This document shows positions 25,672-32,874 of a DNA stretch of 43,840 nucleotides, one piece after another. Source of the stretch: Bacillota bacterium (GTDB lineage: Bacteria > Bacillota > Sulfobacillia > JAJZIM01); contig JAJZIM010000020.1 in assembly GCA_021810565.1 (NCBI GenBank), positions 1 through 43,840 on the forward strand, given 5' to 3'. Numbering within the stretch: position 1 is the first letter of the stretch; each line of letters opens with the position of its first letter. Under the pieces are notes generated by a model. The model did not search any database. It was not told the DNA's origin and saw only the letters and a list, made by a program, of their open reading frames with translations. The position numbers were made by a program, and so were the translations under genes.

Positions 25672-27486
25672 TTGTGCGGCATCGTAGGGTATGTCGGCCG
25701 GGGGGAGGCTTTGCCCTTTCTCCTGGAGGGCCTGCGGCGCCTGGAGTACCGCGGCTACGATTCGGCGGGCGTGGCCGTGTACCACGACGGCGAGATGCGC
25801 CTGACGAAGACCGCCGGTCGACTGGAGGCGTTGGAGCGCAAATTGGTGGAGCATCCTTCGGCCGGCACGGTGGGCATCGGGCACACCCGCTGGGCCACCC
25901 ACGGGCGGCCCACGGAGGAGAACGCCCATCCGCATACCGACTGTCGGGGCACTCTGGCGGCGGTACACAACGGCATCATCGAGAACTTCGCCGAGTTGCG
26001 CCGGCGCCTGAGCGCGGCGGGCCATGTCTTCCGTTCCGAAACGGACACGGAGGTGCTGTGCCACCTGGTGGAGGAGGCCTACGCGGGTGACTTGGCGGCC
26101 GCGGTGCGTCGGGCGGCTCGGGAACTTGTGGGCTCCTACGCGGCGGCGTTCCTGTCCCTGGCGGAGCCGCACCGGTTGGTGGCCATCCGCCAGGACAGCC
26201 CGTTGGTGGTGGGGCTGGGGGAGGGGGAAAACTACCTGGCCTCGGATATCCCCGCCATCCTGGCCCGCACTCGGCGCGCCGTGATCCTGGAGGACCGGCA
26301 GGTGGCCGTGGTGCGCGCTGACGGGGTCGAGGTGACGGATTTGGAAGGAAGGGTGCTGGGCCTACAAGTCTTTCAGGTGCCCTGGGATCTGGCCCAGGCG
26401 GAGAAAGGGGGGCTGCCCACCTTCATGCTCAAGGAGATCCGGGAACAGCCCCGGGTGCTGCGGGAGACCCTGCGGGGCCGCATCGAGGGGGAGCGGGTGG
26501 TGCTGGGGGAACTGGAGCCCCTCCTGGCCGGGGTACGCAAGTTGCACCTGGTGGCCTGCGGCACCGCCTACCACGCCGGTCTGGTGGGCAAGCAGCTCAT
26601 CGAGGGCTTGGCCCGGCTGCCGGTGGAGGTGGACTACTCCTCGGAGTTTCGCTACCGCAACCCGATCCTGGAGCCCGGCACCCTGTGCGTGGCGGTGAGC
26701 CAGTCGGGGGAGACGGCGGACACCCTGGCCGCCCTGCGGGAGGCCCGTCGGCAGGGATTGCCGACCCTGGCCGTCACCAACGTGGTGGGCAGCACCCTGG
26801 ACCGGGAGGCGGCCCGGGTGCTCCACACCCGGGCCGGCCCCGAGATCGCCGTGGCCTCCACCAAGGCCTACACCACCCAGTTGGCGGTCATGACCCTGCT
26901 GGCCTTGCACTTGGCCCAGGCGCGGGGCACTCTGCCGGCCGCCCAGGCGGCCGAACTGGTGCGCAGCATGGTCGACCTGCCGTCCTGGGCGGATCGGGTG
27001 CTGGACGGGGAGGAGGCGGCGGCCCAGGTGGGCCGGGTCCTGGCGGCTCACCGGGACGTGTTCTTCATCGGCCGGGGTTTGGACCATGCCCTGGCCATGG
27101 AGGGGCAGCTCAAGCTGAAGGAGATCTCCTACATCCACGCCGAGGCCTACGCCGCCGGGGAGTTGAAGCACGGCCCCCTGGCCCTGATCGAGGAGGGGGT
27201 GCCCGTGGTGGCCCTGGCCACCCAGCCGGATCTGGCGGAGAAGCTGGCCTCGAACGTCCAGGAGGTGCGGGCCCGGGGCGGCAGGATCTACGCCGTGGCG
27301 CGGGAGGGGGACGAGCGCCTGGCGAACCTGGCAGACCAGACGATGCTCCTGCCTGCGGCACCGGCGCCCTTGATGCCCATCCTGGGGGCCATCCCCCTGC
27401 AGCTGGTGGCCTACCACGCCGCCCTGCAGCGGGGTTGCGACGTCGACAAGCCCCGCAACCTGGCCAAGAGCGTGACGGTGGAGTAG
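25672..27486 (+). CDS. glmS: Glutamine-fructose-6-phosphate aminotransferase GlmS
   Basis: A 604-residue enzyme. N-terminal class II amidotransferase with Cys2 (MCGIVGYVG) and GHTRWATHG near 74; two SIS domains with VACGTAYHAG near 294, VSQSGETADTL near 342 and ASTKAYTTQL near 396; and the conserved end CDVDKPRNLAKSVTVE. TTG start at 25672 is required because Cys must follow Met; GGGGAGG lies 10-17 bases upstream. It is controlled by the ribozyme in its leader. Confidence 0.97.
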   Translation: MCGIVGYVGRGEALPFLLEGLRRLEYRGYDSAGVAVYHDGEMRLTKTAGRLEALERKLVEHPSAGTVGIGHTRWATHGRPTEENAHPHTDCRGTLAAVHNGIIENFAELRRRLSAAGHVFRSETDTEVLCHLVEEAYAGDLAAAVRRAARELVGSYAAAFLSLAEPHRLVAIRQDSPLVVGLGEGENYLASDIPAILARTRRAVILEDRQVAVVRADGVEVTDLEGRVLGLQVFQVPWDLAQAEKGGLPTFMLKEIREQPRVLRETLRGRIEGERVVLGELEPLLAGVRKLHLVACGTAYHAGLVGKQLIEGLARLPVEVDYSSEFRYRNPILEPGTLCVAVSQSGETADTLAALREARRQGLPTLAVTNVVGSTLDREAARVLHTRAGPEIAVASTKAYTTQLAVMTLLALHLAQARGTLPAAQAAELVRSMVDLPSWADRVLDGEEAAAQVGRVLAAHRDVFFIGRGLDHALAMEGQLKLKEISYIHAEAYAAGELKHGPLALIEEGVPVVALATQPDLAEKLASNVQEVRARGGRIYAVAREGDERLANLADQTMLLPAAPAPLMPILGAIPLQLVAYHAALQRGCDVDKPRNLAKSVTVE

Positions 27487-27513
27487 GGCGGGGGCCCGAT
27501 GGATGAGGAAGTG

Positions 27514-27529
27514 GGGCGCTGCAGCGCCC
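27514..27529. terminator. Hairpin after glmS
   Basis: A 16-base perfect palindrome, GGGCGCTGCAGCGCCC, 28 bases after the glmS stop. No long T run follows, but the position fits a terminator. A related hairpin recurs at 29845-29866 after the glmS-like remnant. Confidence 0.5.
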
Positions 27530-28009
27530 GGCCTTGCCGGGGGGGCGACCGCGGCTGACCGCCGGTGTCTTGCGGCTCGCTCCGGAAGGGGCGGCCGCCT
27601 GACGTTCGGTTCCTCGGCCTGCGAGGCGCCGCGCGGCCGGCATGGAGCCGCGTCAAGGACCGATGGCTCCGACAGGCGGCAACGCGGCGGGGCAAAGGGC
27701 TTCCGCCCTCCCGCGGCGGGCGTTTTGCGCCGCGTGCCAGGACCGGTTCGGCGCCTTCTCCCCCGGGGACTGGGCGAAGAGCCCTTAGTAGGCCGCCAGG
27801 TGCGGATGGGCTTGGGGCCCGGCTTCCCGGGGGAGGCACCGGCCGCGGCTCGAAGCAAGAAGTATTCCGGGCAGGAAGAAAAGCGGCTTGCCACCCGTCT
27901 TGAGTAAGCAGGGCGTTGCGACGGGCGTGTACGCCGCCGCTTGCCCGCCGGGTCCGGCCACCCAGCTCCCTCCCCGGGGGGAGGCCGACCGGAAGGGGGA
28001 GGAACCCGC
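27530..28009. other. Intergenic region before the BNR lipoprotein gene
   Basis: About 480 bases in which I see no reliable gene or promoter. An open frame ends at about 27907 with a basic, Gln/Arg-rich peptide but has no start with a ribosome site. The right edge holds the GGGGGAGG ribosome site for the next gene. Confidence 0.35.
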
Positions 28010-29512
28010 ATGCGCGAAGGGGGAAAAGGCAGGGCGGCGCTTTGGTGGTGCATCCTGGCGGCAGCCGGGGGATTGGCCCTGCTGACGGCCTGTGGAGGCG
28101 CGCCGCAGGGAACGAAGGGCAGTTCGTCGCCTGCCTCCCCCACCTCGAAATCCGGGGCGTCAGCCCCGCCGGTGGCCTACCATTTGCCGAACACCACGCA
28201 GCGTACCGGTATCGCTTTCGCCGGTCGGCACACCGGTTGGCTGCTAAACGGTCAGGACATCTGGGGGACTACGGACGGGGGCCGGCATTGGTCCTTGCAG
28301 CAACGCACCCAGCAGACGTTGGTTTCGGTGCAGGCCTTGGACGCGGCGCATGCCTTTGTCCTGGGGCGGCACGAACTCTGGGGCACGACGGACGGCGGGC
28401 GGCATTGGCAAAGGGTGGGTGAACCGGCGGGCAAGCCGCTGGGGCGGGTGCTCTTTTTGACCGATCGGCTGGGCTACGGCCTGGCTGGCCGCTGGTATGC
28501 CACCGCGGACCGCGGGCGCACCTGGACCCCCCTGTCCCGGCAGTTTCCCTCGGAGCAGGTGTGCCTCACCCGGCCGGGGCACGTCTGGGCCGTGAATTGG
28601 ACGGAGGGCGCGGGGGGTGGCGTGCTCCACTCCACCGATGGGGGCGCCAATTGGCGCCAGAGTCTCGCCTTGACCTCCCAATACCCGGGTGCGCCGGGTA
28701 AGGGGGGAGTTTTGACCTGCGCCGCCCCCGGAAACGTCTGGGCACTTTTGCGGGGCGGGGTGGGAATGAACCAGGGCTCGTACGCTTTGTACCACCGCAC
28801 CGCCGCGGGAGGCTGGCGGGCGGTGGCGGCCCTTTCCACGGCGGGGGGTGGCCGCGCCCCCGGCAATCCCCGGGCGCCGACGGGTCCCGGCGACTACTTC
28901 GGCCCGCTGGCGGTGGCCAACGCGGACACGGCCTACCTGCTGGGGATATGTCCGGCCTGCGGCATGGGCACCGCCACCTTGGGTGGCACCCGGGACGGCG
29001 GCCTCACGTGGCGAAACCTCCCGAAGCCCGTCCCCCTGGGAAGCAACTATCTCGTTTCCGGAGCCAGTCTGGTGTTCGTCAGTCCCCGGCAGGGATGGAT
29101 CATGGCCCCCTCCCGCGGCGCGGGAGTGGAGGTTCTGCGCACGCGGGACGCGGGCGCGTCCTGGCATAGCGGCCTGGTCCAGTCACTGACCCTGCGGGCG
29201 GACGAGGCCACGGTGACCCGGGAAATGCACGGCTGCCCCGCCGAGCTTTACGGCCCCGGCGGCTGCGCCCCCTTCCTCAGCGCCGTATCCACTCCCGACG
29301 GGCACGGCGGAACCCTCTACGCCGTGGAGCTCAACCGCAGCCCCGGCGACAACATGGGCCGCGGCATGGTGTGGTTCTTCGACGGTTCGCGGGAGCTTTC
29401 CACGGCCGGCCTGCCGCCTGTCGGAACGGGCGCCGGTGGGCCCCCTTACGGAATGGACGAGGTGTCGAGAGGAACGGGATCGGAGTGGCACAGCCCGGAG
29501 AGATCTTCGTGA
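28010..29512 (+). CDS. BNR/Ycf48-type beta-propeller lipoprotein
   Basis: A 500-residue exported lipoprotein: signal peptide with lipobox LLTACGG near residues 23-29, a Ser/Pro linker, then a beta-propeller with Asp-box-like turns (TTDGGRHWSL, TTDGGRHWQR, TADRGRTWTP, STDGGANWRQ, TRDGGLTWRN, TRDAGASWHS). Such propellers occur in sialidases and in the photosystem assembly factor Ycf48; catalytic residues are not evident here. ATG at 28010 follows GGGGGAGG. The last ~12 residues (GTGSEWHSPERSS) are probably wrong: a frame change near 29470-29490 continues into a more protein-like end to 29661. Confidence 0.8.
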   Translation: MREGGKGRAALWWCILAAAGGLALLTACGGAPQGTKGSSSPASPTSKSGASAPPVAYHLPNTTQRTGIAFAGRHTGWLLNGQDIWGTTDGGRHWSLQQRTQQTLVSVQALDAAHAFVLGRHELWGTTDGGRHWQRVGEPAGKPLGRVLFLTDRLGYGLAGRWYATADRGRTWTPLSRQFPSEQVCLTRPGHVWAVNWTEGAGGGVLHSTDGGANWRQSLALTSQYPGAPGKGGVLTCAAPGNVWALLRGGVGMNQGSYALYHRTAAGGWRAVAALSTAGGGRAPGNPRAPTGPGDYFGPLAVANADTAYLLGICPACGMGTATLGGTRDGGLTWRNLPKPVPLGSNYLVSGASLVFVSPRQGWIMAPSRGAGVEVLRTRDAGASWHSGLVQSLTLRADEATVTREMHGCPAELYGPGGCAPFLSAVSTPDGHGGTLYAVELNRSPGDNMGRGMVWFFDGSRELSTAGLPPVGTGAGGPPYGMDEVSRGTGSEWHSPERSS

Positions 29513-29661
29513 ACTTCTTGGTGTCCTCCCACGCGGGCGTGGCCGTCGCGCAGATTGGGGACGCCGGCACCGACGCCTATGTGTACCGGGTGAACCAGGC
29601 GGGCGACCTGGCGCTGGTGTCCGGCAAGCTTCCCCCGCCGCCCGAGGTCATAGGGATGTGA
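29470..29661 (+). pseudogene. Out-of-frame C-terminal continuation of the BNR protein
   Basis: In the +2 shifted frame the sequence reads GIGVAQPGEIFVNFLVSSH.. then VAVAQIGDAGTDAYVYRVNQ and ends at 29661. This looks like one more propeller strand set in the style of the upstream protein and has no start of its own. A one-base indel, real or from sequencing, near 29470-29490 would explain it. Confidence 0.6.
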
Positions 29662-29749
29662 GGGCAACCTGGAATAGGGGATCCTGCCGACATCCCGCCC
29701 AGGGACCTGGACCGTGGTCGACCTGGGGCACCGGGGGAACCGGCGTCTG

Positions 29750-29830
29750 CCATGCCGCTCGGCAGGGAGGCCGCAATGTCGACCAGCCCCGCAAGCTGGC
29801 CGAGGGCCTGACGGAGGAAGGGGGGAGCAC
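29750..29830 (+). pseudogene. Remnant of a second glmS 3' end
   Basis: The frame here encodes HAARQGGRNVDQPRKLAEGL.. , matching the GlmS C-terminus HAALQRGCDVDKPRNLAKSV.. encoded at 27415-27483 at about 13 of 23 positions. DNA around it is also alike, including a GC palindrome a little downstream. It is a decayed duplicate of the glmS end, separated by the BNR gene. Confidence 0.7.
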
Positions 29831-29844
29831 CCGACCAAAAGGAG

Positions 29845-29866
29845 GCGGGGCGCTGTAACGCCCCGC
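29845..29866. terminator. Strong hairpin after the glmS remnant
   Basis: GCGGGGCG (29845-29852), 6-base loop, CGCCCCGC (29859-29866). It can serve both the plus-strand region and the convergent Cys-rich peptide gene ending at 29884. Confidence 0.6.
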
Positions 29867-29883
29867 TTAGGCTCGGCCACCGG

Positions 29884-29997
29884 TTACGGCTTCTTGCAGG
29901 CATCTTCCGGCTTGGTCTGGGAGGGCGCGCCGCTGTTCAGGTCCGGCGTCTTCTGAGAGGGGCTGCCGACACATCCGCAGCCGCAATTGGTGGACAT
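29884..29997 (-). CDS. 37-residue Cys-rich peptide, MerR-controlled
   Basis: A short gene starting MSTNCGCGCVGSPSQK with four cysteines, three in CGCGC, then a Pro/Ser/Lys-rich tail and a last Cys near the end (DACKKP). A perfect AAAGGAGGTG ribosome site lies 6-8 bases before the ATG at 29997, and a promoter with a 19-base spacer lies at 30023-30053. The CGCGC cluster suggests soft-metal binding, like a minimal metallothionein or metal carrier. I do not recognise a named family. The divergent MerR gene next door supports a metal-response role. Confidence 0.75.
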   Translation of the reverse strand: MSTNCGCGCVGSPSQKTPDLNSGAPSQTKPEDACKKP

Positions 29998-30022
29998 GGT
30001 CATCACCTCCTTTCTCCGCCAA

Positions 30023-30053
30023 GGATAAGGCATTCCAGCAACCGGAAGGTCAA
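30023..30053 (-). promoter_or_regulatory. MerR-type promoter of the Cys-rich peptide gene
   Basis: On the minus strand: TTGACC (30053-30048), 19-base spacer, TTATCC (30028-30023). The 19-base spacer with dyad ACCTTCC-N7-GGAATGC is the hallmark of promoters activated by MerR-family proteins through DNA untwisting. Confidence 0.8.
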
Positions 30054-30079
30054 TAGCCCTTTTGATTGAATTTGCGTCC

Positions 30080-30110
30080 TTGACCTTCCCGCCGCCGGAA
30101 GGTTTATATT
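30080..30110 (+). promoter_or_regulatory. MerR-type promoter of the merR-family gene
   Basis: TTGACC (30080-30085), 19-base spacer, TATATT (30105-30110). A perfect dyad ACCTTCC-N7-GGAAGGT fills the spacer (30083-30103). It implies the regulator also controls its own gene. Confidence 0.82.
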
Positions 30111-30133
30111 CTTCGGGAAGGGAGGCGGTTGCC

Positions 30134-30622
30134 ATGCAGGATGCGCTCAAGATCGGGCAACTCGCAGCGGTGTTGGGCGTTGATCCCAAGACCATCAGGT
30201 ACTACGAGGAACTTGGCATGATCCGCCCGGCCCGCGCCGCCAACGGCTACCGGCTTTTTTCCGCCGGAGATGTGGCCCGGTTGCGCTTCGTGCGGCGGGC
30301 AAAGAGGTTTGGTTTGACCTTGAGCGAGGTCAAGATGCTGCTGGAAAGCATGGGAACCGAGGGCTGCTCAGGCGTGCGGTCCGCCGTCCGTCGGCTGGTC
30401 GAGGAGAAGTTGGAGCGGATCAGGGAACGCATGCAAGAGTTGTCCGATCTAAAGGCGGATCTGGAAGGTTTTCTGCAGGGGAACCGAACGCCGCCGTTCA
30501 CCATGTCTGTGGAGGCCGAGGGCTGCGTCTGCCTGGAGGGAGAGCTGCCCCATGCGGCCCCGAATGTCGAAAGCGCCGAGGAGGAGCAGCCTGCCCCATG
30601 CCCTGGCGATGATGCCACATAA
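30134..30622 (+). CDS. MerR family metal-responsive regulator
   Basis: A 162-residue MerR protein: winged helix with LKIGQLAAVLGVDPKTIRYY and YRLFSAGDVARLRFVRRA, a long dimerisation helix near 85-120, and an extended metal-like tail. Cysteines sit at EGCSGVRS near residue 78, EGCVCLEG near 136 and PAPCPGDD near the end, the placement seen in ZntR/CadR/PbrR-type sensors. Which metal is sensed cannot be told. ATG at 30134 follows GGGAGG. It faces the Cys-rich peptide gene across two 19-base-spacer promoters. Confidence 0.9.
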   Translation: MQDALKIGQLAAVLGVDPKTIRYYEELGMIRPARAANGYRLFSAGDVARLRFVRRAKRFGLTLSEVKMLLESMGTEGCSGVRSAVRRLVEEKLERIRERMQELSDLKADLEGFLQGNRTPPFTMSVEAEGCVCLEGELPHAAPNVESAEEEQPAPCPGDDAT

Positions 30623-30738
30623 TGAAGCAGCCATGCGGGTTCTTACGCAATAGGGCGGAATGTCCTTGTTAACGGCGGCAACAAGTACATGTATCCCCCC
30701 GGCGGGGTGAGAGAGGCTATGCCCGGGAGGTGATAAAG

Positions 30739-30924
30739 ATGGCCAAGACGACGCTCGTGGAGGGTGCCAAGAACCAGTTGGACAACCTGAAGTGGGAGAC
30801 CGCCAGCGAGATCGGGGTCAACCTGCAGCGCGGCTACAACGGCACCATCTCGGCCAAGGACGCCGGCCGCATCGGCGGCAACATGGTGCGCAAGCTGATC
30901 CAGAAGGCCGAGCAGAGCCTGTAG
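30739..30924 (+). CDS. Alpha/beta-type small acid-soluble spore protein
   Basis: A 61-residue SASP that coats and protects spore DNA. The germination-protease site region TASEIGVNL and the C-terminal signature GYNGTISAKDAGRIGGNMVRKLI are clear. ATG at 30739 with GGGAGGTGATAAAG just upstream; the GTG at 30730 overlaps that site. A hairpin follows. It would be made late in the forespore, though I could not make out a sigma-G promoter. Confidence 0.95.
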   Translation: MAKTTLVEGAKNQLDNLKWETASEIGVNLQRGYNGTISAKDAGRIGGNMVRKLIQKAEQSL

Positions 30925-30935
30925 CGAAGGGCTGT

Positions 30936-30960
30936 GAGGGGAGCGGGCAACCGCTCCCTC
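30936..30960 (+). terminator. Hairpin after the SASP gene
   Basis: GAGGGGAGCGG pairs with CCGCTCCCTC around a GCAA loop with one bulged G. No T run follows. Confidence 0.6.
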
Positions 30961-31380
30961 GCGTGTACGCCGGTCAGTTCCATCGCACGATGCTGACCGG
31001 CGCTTCCTGACGAATCCCTTGCGCGGGTCCAAGGACGTGGAAGGCGGCCTGCAAGAACCGCACCTGCACCCAGCGCAGCCACGACTTGAAGCACAACGAC
31101 TTTGGTCTCAAGGACTGCCGCTTGTGCTCCCTGCGGCGCCTCTTCACCGCATCCATGGATATCCAGGCCTTGGGAAGCCTCGAGCCAGCTTTGCTGTTCC
31201 CTGCCATGCTTGGCCTTTCCCGAAATGCCTGGAGAGCCTTCGCACATGCTCCAAGGCCCTAAACGGTCCCAAATGGCCTTCGTTTGTTTGCCCTCCCGGC
31301 TGGCCTATCGGTGCAAGTGCGTTTAGGGAGGGGCAGCAGGGAACCGGCGAGGATGGGCTTCATGGGCCAGGCATATAAAC
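30961..31380. other. Gene-poor stretch before the island
   Basis: No gene I can support. The minus strand at 30974-31207 has an open frame with a basic, transposase-like look (KRRRREHKRQSL, CFKSWLRWVQVRFL) but no start signal, so it may be an old mobile-element remnant. Confidence 0.35.
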
Positions 31381-31393
31381 TTAAACTATTAAT

Positions 31394-31404
31394 ATATTGA
31401 GACA
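31394..31404 (+). repeat. Left copy of an 11-bp inverted repeat bracketing the lar island
   Basis: ATATTGAGACA, found again in inverted orientation at 42237-42247. The pair encloses all genes from the first PPOX protein to the PucR regulator. It could be element ends, regulator sites or chance. Confidence 0.45.
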
Positions 31405-31411
31405 TAGTCGT

Positions 31412-31438
31412 GCCGCAGGAAGGAGCGGCCGTTTTTTT
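31412..31438 (+). terminator. Rho-independent terminator at the left edge of the island
   Basis: GCCGC (31412-31416), 8-base loop, GCGGC (31425-31429), then CG and TTTTTTT (31432-31438). No gene precedes it closely, so it insulates the island from upstream transcription. Confidence 0.65.
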
Positions 31439-31453
31439 AACCTCGCATGGGCA

Positions 31454-31482
31454 TTTACAACCCGGCGCATCGCATGTAGAAT
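31454..31482 (+). promoter_or_regulatory. Promoter at the head of the lar island
   Basis: TTTACA (31454-31459), 17-base spacer, TAGAAT (31477-31482). The leader to the ATG at 31612 is ~123 bases and contains a run of ten G (31542-31551). Confidence 0.6.
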
Positions 31483-31611
31483 AGACACAATAGTGCGCAC
31501 ATAGGAAATAATCACGCTAATATTAAGCTGTGGCGAATGGAGGGGGGGGGGTAAGAAAAACGGATCGGAAACACTATCCTGTTGAAAGTATTTGAGGGAA
31601 GGTGAGGGATA

Positions 31612-32094
31612 ATGGCTGTAGTGACCCAGGAAATGAAAGATGCCCTGAGAATCATCGGCAAGGGAGGATCGGTGGTTCATCTTGCCACTTGTAGCCGAGG
31701 GGGCAAGCCCAATATCGTGGCCGAGCGGTTCGTGACGCACTATAAAGATGAATACATTCTTATCGCAGATATGTTTGCGCAAAAGACCAAAGTGAACCTG
31801 AACGAAAATCAAATGGCTTGCATTTCCGTGGCGCATCCCATGAAAAACCGGGCCTGGGTTTTTCGGGGGCCGTGCACCATCCTGACCCTCGGCGAGGCCA
31901 GGAATTACAAATGGCATGGAGTGATGGCCGGGCCGCTGCTGGACGAGTGGGGGTCCTGGGACGAGAAGGAACCGCCGGATGAGGTCCCGCCGGATATCCG
32001 GCCGCCGCGCACCGCGCAACGGGGAGTCATTGTACTCAAAGTGGAGGAAGTGTACAGTTGGCTGCCCGATGAGGCGGGACGTTCGGTCATTTGA
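31612..32094 (+). CDS. PPOX-fold (pyridoxamine 5'-phosphate oxidase-like) protein
   Basis: A 160-residue split-barrel protein of the PPOX/flavin-binding superfamily. It shows VVHLATCSRGGKPNIVAERFV, ILIADMFAQKTKVNLNENQM and ISVAHPMKNRAWVFRGPCTIL, the usual strands and the loop that binds the FMN or F420 phosphate. Members reduce or bind flavins, or act as heme-degrading or F420 enzymes. ATG at 31612 follows GGAAGGTGAGGG. It is the first gene of the island and is followed closely by a second, divergent PPOX gene. Cofactor unknown. Confidence 0.75.
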   Translation: MAVVTQEMKDALRIIGKGGSVVHLATCSRGGKPNIVAERFVTHYKDEYILIADMFAQKTKVNLNENQMACISVAHPMKNRAWVFRGPCTILTLGEARNYKWHGVMAGPLLDEWGSWDEKEPPDEVPPDIRPPRTAQRGVIVLKVEEVYSWLPDEAGRSVI

Positions 32095-32111
32095 AGGAGG
32101 GAGAGACGGGG

Positions 32112-32534
32112 ATGAGCGTGTCTTTGACCCCCAGGATGAAAGGCTGGCTTGAGACACTGGGAGCGCATATCGCCATCGCGGATCGGCAGTGCGTCCCCAC
32201 CGTCGTGGTTGTGACCCAGGCGCAGGTCGCGGGGGCGACCGTGACCTTCGCTCTGACTTCCGCCCAACGGAACCAAACAGCCAAGATCTTGGAGGAGAAT
32301 GATCAGGTGGCGGTGGCGCCCGGGCAATTGGGCAGTGTGCGGGCGCCTTATCAGTTCAAGGGGTCGGGACGCTTGCAAGGTGACCGGCTGGTGGTGGAGG
32401 TGCAGGAGATTTACAGTACGAAGCCCGGGCCGGAATCGGCGGTGCGCCTGGACGTTATGGGGCAGGAGAGAATGCAGCGCTGGGAGGAGGCACGCTGGAC
32501 CGACCTTCCTCCGTCCGGAGGTCCCACCGGCTGA
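32112..32534 (+). CDS. Second PPOX-fold protein
   Basis: A 140-residue protein resembling the PPOX split barrel: KGWLETLGAHIAIADRQCVP.., VTFALTSAQRNQTAKILEEN, QVAVAPGQLGSVRAPYQFKG, LVVEVQEIYSTKPG. It starts 17 bases after the first PPOX gene at ATG 32112. The two may form a heterodimer, since PPOX proteins dimerise with the active site at the interface. This is inference; the sequences differ strongly. Confidence 0.65.
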   Translation: MSVSLTPRMKGWLETLGAHIAIADRQCVPTVVVVTQAQVAGATVTFALTSAQRNQTAKILEENDQVAVAPGQLGSVRAPYQFKGSGRLQGDRLVVEVQEIYSTKPGPESAVRLDVMGQERMQRWEEARWTDLPPSGGPTG

Positions 32535-32874
32535 GGCACGGTCGGAGTTACTTGACCGGGGTGGCTGGGCACGGACTCGGCACCATGGCGGGCGAGCAGC
32601 AAGGGGGCATTTCCTGGCAGGGCGGCTGCGCTAAGAAGCTCGGGCGCAGGATCTCGGAGCAACGCGGTCGCCCCTGGCGGTAATGAGGGCGCAGGCGTCA
32701 GTCGCCGGACGGTGGCTCCGCCAAGAGTGCCTGTTCTGCCGGGCACGAACCCGATTGGCGTACCAGTTCAGGCAGGCCGACAGACATGACGGTGCGGCTG
32801 TTGCCGCCTAGCCGGGAGATGATGGCCTTTGCGTTCGATTCTTACGAAAAGCGGCAGAAGGGAGGTTGTGAGGA
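32535..32874 (+). other. 340-bp leader-like gap before the orphan enzyme gene
   Basis: No gene found. It holds possible stems, for example GTGCC (32727-32731) with GGCAC (32742-32746) and GGTGGCTCCGCC near 32711. I recognise no riboswitch class. It separates the PPOX pair from the 594-residue gene and could hold its promoter or a structured leader. Confidence 0.35.

Noticed and set aside
30639-30662. GGTTCTTACGCAAT-type sequence as a left end of the ISL3 element
   Set aside because: Only partly like the putative right end at 43021-43030, and 12 kb of unrelated genes including a SASP lie between.
30974-31207. Minus-strand frame that looks basic and transposase-like
   Set aside because: No start signal and no motif of a known transposase; kept only as a possible remnant in the gap description.
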